This document shows positions 53,722 through 64,000 of a stretch of DNA of 64,000 nucleotides, one piece after another; position 1 is the first letter of the stretch; every line of letters starts with the position of its first letter. The DNA is from Anarhynchus alexandrinus. Lineage: Eukaryota; Chordata; Aves; Charadriiformes; Charadriidae. The stretch lies in NCBI GenBank assembly GCA_008711295.1, contig VUYV01000212.1, positions 1,524,762-1,588,761 of the forward strand, read 5' to 3'. A program made the translations under genes and the position numbers. The notes beneath the pieces were generated by a model that was given only the letters and a program-made list of their open reading frames with translations, made no database searches and had not been told where the DNA came from.

Positions 53722-54709
53722 ATTGTGCAAAGCATTTGACACCGTCCCACACGATATCCTGGTCTCTACATTGAAGAGACATGGATTCGACAAATGGACC
53801 GCTCGGTGGGTAAAGAACTGGCTGGACGGTCGCACTCAAAGAGTTGCGGTCAATGGCTCAATGTCCAAGTGGAGAGCTGTGACAAGCGGCGTTCCTCAGG
53901 GGTTGGTACTGGGACCTGTATTGTTCAACATCTTTGTCGGCGGCATGGACAGTGGGGTCAAGTGCACCCTCAGCAAGTTTGCCGATGATACCAAGCTGTT
54001 TAGCAAGGTAGACATGCTGGAGGGGAGCAATGCCATCCAGAGGGACCTGGACAGGCTGGACAGGTGGGCCCAAGCCAACTTCATGCAGTTCAACAAGGCC
54101 AAGTGCAAGGTCCTACATCTGGGTTGGGGCAATCCCAAGCACAAATACAGGCTCGGTGGGGAATGGCTGGAGAGCAGCACTGAGGAGAAGGACCTGGGTG
54201 TGCTGATTGACGAGAAGCTCAACATGAGCCAGCAATGTGCGATCGCAGCCCAGAAGGCCAACCATATCCTGGGCTGCATCAAAAGAATTGTGGCCAGCAG
54301 GTCAAAGGAGGTGAGACAGTTGGGGCTGTTCAGCCTGTAGAAGAGAAGGCTCCAGGGAGATCTTATTGCGGCCTTCCAGTACCTAAAGGGGGCCTACAGG
54401 AGAGCTGGGGAAGGACTTTTTACTAGGGCATGTAGTGATAGGACGAGGGGGAACAGCTTGAAACTGGAAGAGGGCAGGTTTAGATTAAACATTAGGAAGA
54501 AATTTTTCACTTTGAGGGTGGTAAGACCCTGGAACAGGTTGCCCAGAGAAGTTGTTGAGGCCCCATCCCTAGAGGTGTTTAAGGCCAGGCTGGCTATGGC
54601 CTTGGGCAACGTGGTCTAGTGGGAGGTGTCCCTGCCCATAGCAGGGGGGTTGGAACTTGATGATCTTCAAGGGCCCTTCCAACCTAAGCCATTCTATGAT
54701 TCTATGATA
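53722..54709 (+). mobile_element. CR1 LINE with reverse-transcriptase core and internal deletion
   Basis: This is the longest CR1 copy here. An open frame at 53690-54340 (216 residues, the first dozen from flanking DNA) encodes the reverse-transcriptase palm: [13 protein letters not shown], then [12 protein letters not shown] at residues 65-76 and the catalytic FADD at 97-100, followed by [13 protein letters not shown]. The usual serine in GVPQGSVLGP is leucine here. At about 54313 roughly 165 bases present in the 29 kb copy are missing (SRSKEV joins RQLGLFSL), and a TAG follows at 54338-54340. The downstream ORF2 end and 3' UTR remain, ending in octamers near 54690-54709. The copy is immobile. 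Confidence 0.95.
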
Positions 54710-55149
54710 CCTTCCTCTCACATACCATGCTCCTCTGCCAACACATCATACAAGCCACTGTCATAGAAAAGAAAAGCCATTATACCTAACACCAGATCTG
54801 TATAAGACAATCAGAACTAAAACCATAATCCTTTCGGCTTGTACTAATAGCACTGGACCTCAAGCTAAAAGCTGACACAAACTTCGTTTTCTGCAGATTA
54901 AACACTGTCAGGGCACACAAAATATACATTATTGTGCACCACGTGTAAGAACCAAGTCTTACAAAAAGAGCAGCAGCAGGCTAGAAAGATGTACTTGGGA
55001 AAGTATAGAGTTTCTTACTGTAATCTGTACTGCTTCATAGAACTATGACCATCAGATTGTATCAATCCTGAATATAAATAGTCAGCTAAGAACCCATCAA
55101 TGTGTATTTTTTCACACATGCATTGCTTCACTCCTATCTAAGGTGAATT

Positions 55150-55480
55150 CATCCATCATTTTATTACTTATTTCATAAGGTCTCCTGATTAGTCAGCCAT
55201 CATCTTCAATACCATCAATAGATTAGTACTGTCAGAAAGTTCTATCAGCTCCCTTTTCATCTTCTTTTTCAAATTACCATATATGCTGAACAGTATAAAG
55301 TACAGAAAAGACCTACAGAATGCCACCCCACTTTGGAAACTAACCTTGTGTTTCTGATACTGAGGCAGTTTCAAGTGATTGGCTGGATATTATATGTAAA
55401 TCATTTTTTCTTAGTCTTATTAAACTATTCAACTCAAGCTTTTAGGATCACACCATGTTCTCTTAGTGATCTATTTCTAC
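55150..55480 (-). mobile_element. Possible ancient LINE remnant, antisense to plus strand
   Basis: A pyrimidine-biased tract contains gacctacagaatgccacccc followed by actttggaaactaacc. This resembles the antisense of a CR1/L3 ORF2 region that reads ccctgtgggaccccacta in better copies. The support is a single block, so this is tentative. Confidence 0.3.
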
Positions 55481-57034
55481 CGCTTTCCTTCATTTGATCC
55501 ACACTTTCATCTGCCGGTATTTGAGTTTGAGACAGATCATCTGATGTGTCCATGAAAGTAAGGCCATGGCCCGAGAACCACCTTAAACTCCTCCTTAACC
55601 AAAGATTATAATTATTATTATTTTACCATGCTCTCATTTTCTCTGAGCACTATTTTTATACCTGGATTGTCCTTTGACCCCAACAGACTTCCTGCTCCTA
55701 GGAGTTTGATCAACTCAGTTTTAGACAGCTCCAGTTAGGTGAGATAAATCCCATCCTCATTTCCCGCACGAGTGCAATATTCTACTTAGCCACCATCATG
55801 CTTGTTTGGAAATCTGAATTACACAGATGTGTGCTGTAGCAACTCATAATCTGCTAGAGTTCAAATATATGAATATAAAAAGGAACAGAGACTGTATCAA
55901 GACAATAACATTCACTTTACATTAGGAAGACAGAAAACACACATTTAAAAAGTCTATGGCCCAAGACATGTGTGTGAAATTACTTTATTTTGATTGCCAG
56001 TACATTTTATGACCAGACATGTGCCCCATGGTTTCTTGTGATCATTTTAAAGGTCATGAACCTCCCTCAGTTCATTTCAAATTAGAAGATGATGTATGTT
56101 CGGGGCATGTAAAATTGAAACAAGAGCAGGATGGGCAATAACATCAGATACAAAGTAAGAACAGCATTTTGAACATTCATTGTTAATTCTGACCTATTGT
56201 TTTTCTTGTCTTTGAGTATTTCTGCATTTCAAACAATACTCCTCCTTGAGGCAGAAGAAGATGAAGATTATTAGGCTCATTACCAAAATGATTCTACTGA
56301 TTCTGTAAACGTGGCTTTGGCCAAGAATTAAGTGATCCTAGAAACTGCTATATGCATCTGAAGTGCAAAGAGTATGCTTCTTGTGACTTCAAAAAATAAG
56401 CCTCCAGTGGGAAAAGAAGAGAACAGGGAAGAGAAAGTAAGAATGGTAGCAAGATGCACTCTGTCATGCACTTACATGTTCTTTAGAGGAGATGGTTTGA
56501 CACAGAGAATAACCAACTAATGACAAGGAAAAAAAGATAAATATATAAAAGGATGGTTATGTCATTGTAATAGAGCAGTGGAAATTCCCAGAATAGTTTA
56601 AAAATTCTATCTAGACTAAAGGTAGCATTTCAGAAAGTATGTTTTGACAAATCATCTCAGAGATGTATGTGGGTGAAGTTTCAGTCTTAGCGGGTCTCTG
56701 TAAGAGTTGTGGAGCAATAGGCAGCTAAACATCCATGGAAATCACATGTTTAGTCCGAAAAAGGTCCTGGAATAGATGTTGCATGAAGCTCAAGCCAACA
56801 CATCAGCACAAAAATCTCAGTCTTTGAACGTGAAACAATGGGTATCAAGCAGAGATTGATAGGAAAATCCAAAAGAGCTAGACTTGTTTCAGACGCAGCA
56901 TTTTAGTGTCTCTAAGGATTATGTCTAAGTCGGGCTTGATAATGCAATACCTACTTCACTTAAATAAACAAGTCCTCCCTGTGGCTACGTTCCTGCTTTC
57001 CCACAGAACTGCTGGAACCTGTCTGGGGAGACCC

Positions 57035-57115
57035 CTGTCCGTGGTGCTGAACCACCCGAGCCCCGGCTGCCGGACGCGAGGACTCGCTCTGGGTGGGCAC
57101 CTGACCATGGTGCTG
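57035..57115. repeat. GC-rich imperfect duplication, 66-base period
   Basis: ctgtccgtggtgctg at 57035-57049 recurs as ctgaccatggtgctg at 57101-57115. Partial similarity continues beyond each (ctgaaccacccgag against ctgcaaacacgag). It lies in a GC- and CpG-rich patch (about 57000-57175) that stands out from the AT-rich intron. The origin was not recognised. Confidence 0.5.
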
Positions 57116-59689
57116 CAAACACGAGCTTGGGACCCAGGAAACAGACGACTGTAGGACATCAGTCACAGCCCCGTGGGACCATTTGCAGCTTTGTCTCCTA
57201 ATTTTGGCAAATGCGCTAAAGGAAATGATACAACAACTTGTCTCAGCTGTCAGAAAGGGTAATTGACCAATTTTATCATGCACAAAAGTCCCTGACAGAA
57301 CCTGTCTGAGGGTCCCTGGCATTTGAGACTCACAAAATCACTCCCCCCACCCTGCATTTAGAAATGGGAAAAACTTACATTATTAAACCAAAACTTTTCA
57401 CAGGAATATAACAGACTACTCAGCAGTTTAGTTGGTACAATTTCTAATTCCACAATAGATGTTCTAGTCCAAACAAAGAAAGCCCATAATAGTCCTAAAA
57501 TATAGCACTGTCCTGGGATGTGAACAAGAGAACTTTATACGCTTGCACAGCTTTCTTCAAAGAGGGACTTGACTTCCAAGTTCCCATATCACAAGCAAGG
57601 ACCCCAGTCATGATTACAATTCCCTCCCCTCCCTTTTTAGCTGTCTATCTATATTCAAAGAGGACAGATTGGGAAGAAAGGGGCTTTGTTCTCTCAGCTA
57701 GATTTTGCTCTTTTATGGTTTTCTCAATGGTATCTACATATGCATCCCTAAAAATCAAGGTACTGCTCAGAGTATTGCCTTCTGTTTGAATGCTTCCCTT
57801 CTCCTAAAAGCTTCTTTTAACATGATTATGTCAAATATCTAGATCTGTCAACCCCTTTGCACAAACAGGTCTGGAGATCAAATGTACATCTACAGCAAGG
57901 TGATAAACCAGTTTCCATAATAATTTCTCTCAACTGTTTCCTATTTTGCATACAATTTTAGAGAGGATGGAGTGTCCCTCTCCTCGAAGAAGCTGGTTGC
58001 ATTTTACAAAGAAAGCATGATAACTTGTTATCTGATAATGAAGAGAATCTGATAAATATACTTTATACTAAAAATATCAAAATCTATAACAGACTATCAA
58101 AGGAATAATGAAAAATGTGTCTTCTTTTCAGATATCACTGCTTCAGGCTGACTGTAGATGGGGGCTAGTCTTGATATCTCTACCACTGTTTCTTGAGGTG
58201 ATCCAAAATTCTAGAAAATATACTGGATCTTTTATTAACTGCCAGGGATTCTGATACAAAGTTTGAAATATTTTATTTCCTGTACTGTCCTGTTTTAAGC
58301 AGGGATTGACATGAACTTCCCTGAAAGGAAAAATATTTGTAATTTCCTTCTGAGCTTATCCTGTCAGGCTTTGGAATGCTTTTAAATTAAGTGGTAACTT
58401 TTGTCACAGGTACAGATGACAAATTTACTGCCTAAAATACTAGTGACAAGGCAACCAGGGCAGATGCTGAGCCCAGCAGTGCGAAGCATCATAGGTTTCA
58501 TTGCCCAAATTCCAGATGTAATTGCCTATCAAACTAAGTCATCACCACTGCATCCACCACTGTTATTTCTCACATCTTCTTTCAGTGTCCAAACATGCTT
58601 TATGCTTAGAAGGCCACCGAGTCTTCTGGTGGGTTTATCAGTATTAACTGGTAGTAACGCGCATTGATTTTATGTTGGAGCATGAGCTGAATAAAACATA
58701 ATTTTCATCTCCTACATGAAAAGCAGTGGTTTACAGAATGCCTGTATAAGTTTTAATGCCTCTCTAGACAAAAAGATTTCTTTAAAAAAATTGCAAATGT
58801 ATGTTAGGTGCACATCAAAATACTTGTTACTTTCTATCTCTTTGCCAAGGGGTAACGAGATAACTAACAAATTTCATGCCCATCCCACTCTGTTTCCTCA
58901 CAGGGGAAAATATGCAGCACAAGTTATATGTTCAGAGAATGTGTACTCCTGAAATGGGCACCCTGCAACAGAATTCAGGCTGGCATGCTAAAGAACAGTC
59001 AAAGTGACATTTGCATTAGAACAACACAACTAGTCTAATTTGTCATAGTAAAAAAATCTATTACTTCTCTTCTGTCAAAGTGTATTTGATATCAGTGGCT
59101 CCCACGTACCAATTAAACACCTCACTTCACTGAAGGTGAGACCTATTTGTTGCTTTTGTACACTTGACTGGAAAAGAAGTCATTTCATACATAACAGCCT
59201 CTATAAAATTGATGATTGCATGAAAATGATAAAAATGAAAATAAAAATATTATTATGTACATATGTAGCTACAGTGAAGACAAAAGAAGATTTAAGAATG
59301 GCATAATTTTCTTCTTCTAGCAGTGTCAGCTTATGATCTTACAGAAATTTTGTGCCTTATGAAAGAAAAATTATCAACAGCTACTTGCATACAGCAAGAT
59401 CATGTAACAAACTTTTGGGAGTATAAAATCATGCTTTGATACCTCAGTATTTTCCATGTATTTTTACTTCTATTTTTTTTTCCTTATCCAATTCCAGAAA
59501 CAAAATGCAATTTATTGCTTCCACGGAATAAAGGAAAAGAAAAAAAATGTGCTTTTGAATAACATAAGTAATGCAGAAAATGGGACGCATTCTGGTGGGA
59601 AACTGTGTCTGTTGTATAAATAAAATATATGCAGCTATAAACATAATATGTAATACTCATTCCAAACGATAGTCACCTCTTAAGAAATA

Positions 59690-59890
59690 AACACTCGAGT
59701 CAAAGCAGGGTAACAGACTGGCAGTGCACTCCTGGCATTTGTCAGGAGCATTCGTCAGGCTGACAGTAATATTAACCACAATCCATTTCAGTTGCTTTGG
59801 TTTATCATTGTGTGACTGATGTTCAAAACAATGCCATAAGAAGCTGCTTAAATAAAGTGTTGGTTTAACCTATACACCACAGTTGTTTAA
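59690..59890. promoter_or_regulatory. Candidate conserved non-coding element with SOX-type sites
   Basis: Opposed SOX-like sites cattgtg (59806-59812) and aacaatg (59827-59833) and a short direct repeat (catttgtcagg at 59736 and cattcgtcagg at 59749) lie in a repeat-free stretch just before the duplicated segment. This is an inference from motifs only. Confidence 0.25.
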
Positions 59891-59962
59891 ATCTGTACTA
59901 ACTGTGGACTTAGTTAATATATTAACAAAACTGTTATCCATATTTGATGCTTTATAATACCT

Positions 59963-60241
59963 AACCTTAACTTGCAATTACTTAAAAAAAAAAAACACTC
60001 TTCATTTTTAATTTTCTTAGGTACCAAAAAAAGTAAAAATATTGACCTGACATCCTTTCTGCCAGACCAAAAATCAAAGTTTTCCTTTTCTTTACTCAGT
60101 GNAACCTTAACTTGCAATTACTTAAAAAAAAAAAACACTCTTCATTTTTAATTTTCTTAGGTACCAAAAAAAGTAAAAATATTGACCTGACATCCTTTCT
60201 GCCAGACCAAAAATCAAAGTTTTCCTTTTCTTTACTCAGTG
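59963..60241. repeat. 139-base perfect duplication around a single N (assembly artefact)
   Basis: Bases 59963-60101 and 60103-60241 appear identical, including a 12-A run, and are separated only by the N at 60102. This is the expected result of joining two contigs whose ends overlap without merging the overlap. The true sequence probably holds one copy. Confidence 0.95.
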
Positions 60242-60988
60242 AGAGCACTAAATTGTGATGCATTTCTGGAACGTGGAAAAGGAAAAGACATAAAGCAGAA
60301 GACTGTTAAATGTTAATTGAAATGTTCTTAAATATCTTTAAAACCTTTAGCAGTGCAAAAGCATAGACATGATACAATACACAATTAGAACTTATTTTGA
60401 AGTATTACCTCCAAGATAACAGTACTACAATGAAAATATCACAAAATACATGACATTTAAACATTTTCATAATTGAATATTAGCAAGGTTTTTCAGATAT
60501 TTACCATTAATTTATCATCTGACACAAAGTTTAACATTTAAACTACATAGAGTTGATACTGCTAGAAATGCCTAAACAGTAACCAAACTTGAACTGCTGT
60601 ATCTGAGACAGGTATGGCATCAAGACTTTCATCGTGTATATGGGAAGGAGTGGCATTCATCCAAAACAGCAGTTACATTTTCAGAGAACAAGACACACTG
60701 TCTGATGAACTACATTTAACAGAACGTAAGGGAAAATGCATTTTAAATATACATGTATGTATAAATATTCAATATTCCCTAACAATAGGGGCAATTCTCT
60801 GCCGATCACCTGTTAAAGATTAAAAGCTCCCAAGAATATCACGTTACAGGCTTAAATAATATTAATGAAACTCCTTCTACGCATAATACAGATTGACTGA
60901 CATCTAATACTGTAATAATTATTTCCTGTATTAAGGTCATAGTTTTCAATCATATGATTGAGAAGGTTAAGTATAGATACAGATACCA

Positions 60989-61029
60989 CCTAAGTAATGT
61001 CCACTTGGTAACGTCCCTAAGTAATGTCC
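60989..61029. repeat. 14-base direct repeat, 27-base period
   Basis: The sequence cctaagtaatgtcc occurs at 60989-61002 and at 61016-61029. Confidence 0.9.
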
Positions 61030-61873
61030 TCTCTCAACAACAGCAATGGAAAGATTCCCTCAGAACTTAGTAATCCTCAAAGACTACTTTCATGAACAGA
61101 GAAATCCATATAACCAGTCACTGTTAATAAAGAAACACATAGAAAAAGAGCAGGTTTGCTATCCAATTTCTTAATGGAGGCAAGACTGGTACCTAACCTA
61201 AAATGAGGAAAAATTGCTCTACACTGCACTTAGTTCTGTTTCAGGGTGGAGAAAGAAAGAGTAGGACTACAGTGCTGACTGAATTGACTAGTTTACAAAT
61301 TAAAATGCAATTAAAAGGAGATGCCTCAGAAGTATAGCAGCTGGAGAATCCTTTTTTTTTGTCTTGAATTATTTTAGCAATTACATGAAATATGTCATTT
61401 AACAAAAATTAATGGAAAATGAGGTTGCAAAAATCATGTCATAATCAAGGAAGTTATTATTGACTAATACATTTAATTTATGTACTAATTCAAGCTACAC
61501 GGAGATGATGTTACTCCTAAGTTTTCCATTTTCACTTAAGTGTAATTCACAAATCTAGTCTAGATTGGTGATAGGTATTTTTAGTTGTGAACTACCTTCA
61601 GATATTTTTGGGCCTGGGGTTATTAAGAAAGCATTTCTTAAATTCCACAACTATAAATTGTTTTAAAATATTATTTACCTTTGAAAGATTTGTTAAACTA
61701 TAAAACATGTGTGGGTTTACCAATTAATCTGGATTTGTGTCAGTCAGATATTCTGAGAAAGCACAGAGTTCATGACTCAATCAAATTAAATAACATTATT
61801 AGAATATGTTACAATGACAGTACCTCAGTATACCTCTGCTTTGGACTTAAAAACATTATTCCTTTATTTTTAT

Positions 61874-61970
61874 TTGTACATACATATACACAAAAGGTAT
61901 GGTATAGTCTTCAAATATATATACATATATGTATATATACACACATACATATACACTTGCATATATATTT
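61874..61970. repeat. TA/CA/TACA-rich microsatellite
   Basis: This is an interrupted (TA)n, (CA)n and (TACA)n array, densest at 61912-61968 and containing the self-complementary tatatacatatatgtatata. Confidence 0.9.
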
Positions 61971-62608
61971 GATGAATATACAATATCTTTTTTAAGGCTA
62001 AAATATTATATCTGTAGTAAAAAAATCAATTTTCTGGAGTTTTTCACACATTTAGCTTAATCAATTGCAAATTGAAAGCAAGAACTTTTAAAAACTGCCT
62101 TACTTCTTTGGGGATTTTTTTTTCTATCAAATTATCAATTTGAATGGAAAATTCACTTCTGTAAAAAACGATCTATAATTAAAACATGTTCTTTACCTTT
62201 TCCACAAATTAACAATATTGCTCCATGTGCCAATCATTTCCCATAATAGCTAGCTTTTAGAAAAAGATCCTGTTTGATGATCACTGCACTTAGTCTTTGT
62301 AGAGAAAATGAGAGATGCTTCTACTTTGTAAAATGAAATATTCCTCTCTTGGAAAAGACTGAAAGAGAATAATCACATTCTATGAAGCTTTAAATAGGCT
62401 GTATAATATTGCATCTGCATATGTTTGTCTCGGAAAGAATCTTAGAAAAGCAAGGCTACTCTGACAGAAAGGAGTTGTTTGGAAAAATTGTTAAAAACTG
62501 ACAATGTCTGTCTAACAAATGACAACTATTGAGTGTGCCTGAAGGGGATACACAGAAAAAATGAAAAAATAAAGTTTCTACTTATGGGAATAAAGGCAAT
62601 GATTTAAA

Positions 62609-62642
62609 AGTACTTAAAATATAATAGTACTTAAAATATAAT
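62609..62642. repeat. Two perfect 17-base tandem copies
   Basis: The unit agtacttaaaatataat occurs twice head to tail. Confidence 0.95.
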
Positions 62643-62976
62643 AGTATCACAGACTTTGCTACTAAAAAAGCACAATTCTCTTCAGAAAAATAGAGAATTA
62701 TTTGGCTAATTTTTAATCTTTAGCAGCCTTCAGCATTCCTAACTTCCTTAAAATTTGAAATTCAATATAACGCGTATGCTCCAACTAACAGCACCTTCCA
62801 CTGACAATTATTAAATTGATACAATCAGAAGCAATAAGAATACATCAATAATGCATTTTTCCACAATCTGATCCCTATTATCAGTATACACATATCGAAA
62901 CGAAACACTGTTCATGGTTGTGCATTTACATTAATGTATCAAAGGCAGCAGAAAACATTAACAAGACTGAAAGCTA

Positions 62977-64000
<1,024 letters not shown>

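Noticed and set aside
53896..54282. Minus-strand open frame of 128 codons
   Set aside because: It is the antisense shadow of the CR1 reverse-transcriptase region.
56960..57322. Minus-strand open frame of 120 codons across the CpG-rich patch
   Set aside because: No recognisable protein family. Overlapping frames on both strands and the local duplication make a coding role unlikely.
61681..61995. Open frame of 104 codons
   Set aside because: Its C-terminal third is translated TA/CA microsatellite, and the rest has no domain or splice context.

Overview
This is a stretch of vertebrate nuclear genome, most likely from a bird. It is AT-rich, almost entirely intronic, and its recognisable interspersed repeats are mainly CR1 LINEs. 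The better-preserved CR1 copies end in the avian-type ATTCTATG octamer tail. There is no mammalian L1/Alu-type signal and nothing prokaryotic or viral. The species cannot be determined from this window.

The only protein-coding gene I can support lies on the minus strand. Four consecutive exons (63137-63025, 45338-45198, 44003-43884 and 26489-26337) splice in frame, each bounded by AG/GT, into about 175 residues of a BEACH domain. The residues match LRBA (LPS-responsive beige-like anchor) better than its paralogue NBEA. The introns are about 17.7 kb, 1.2 kb and 17.4 kb, and the intron after the last visible exon is at least 26.3 kb. The window therefore holds the middle of the BEACH domain. 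The PH-domain exons lie beyond base 64000, and the rest of BEACH plus the WD40 exons lie below base 1.

Region by region: 1-26.3 kb is the large downstream intron. It has almost no recognisable repeats, a few GC-richer patches (about 5.85-6.1 and 7.76-8.15 kb) and some old SINE/DNA-transposon-like scraps. 26.5-43.9 kb is an intron with three recognisable CR1 copies (29.3, 32.7 and 35.0 kb) and several very old CR1/L3-like remnants, including a long antisense one at about 41.2-42.9 kb. 44.0-45.2 kb is the short intron. 45.3-63.0 kb is an intron with CR1 copies at 48.8, 51.9 and 53.7 kb and ancient LINE remnants at 49.9-50.5 and 52.2 kb. It also holds an assembly artefact at about 60.0-60.2 kb: a 139-base segment repeated identically on either side of a single N. 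63.1-64 kb is the start of the next upstream intron.

No new biological system is evident. The items most worth checking are the false duplication around the N, the frame-neutral BEACH exons, the CR1 copy that keeps its reverse-transcriptase motif but has an internal deletion, the G/T-rich expansion inside the 35 kb CR1, an exact 18-base repeat between two non-repetitive places in the big intron, and several stretches that look like conserved non-coding elements. The last may matter because in other vertebrates the developmental gene MAB21L2 is nested in an LRBA intron.
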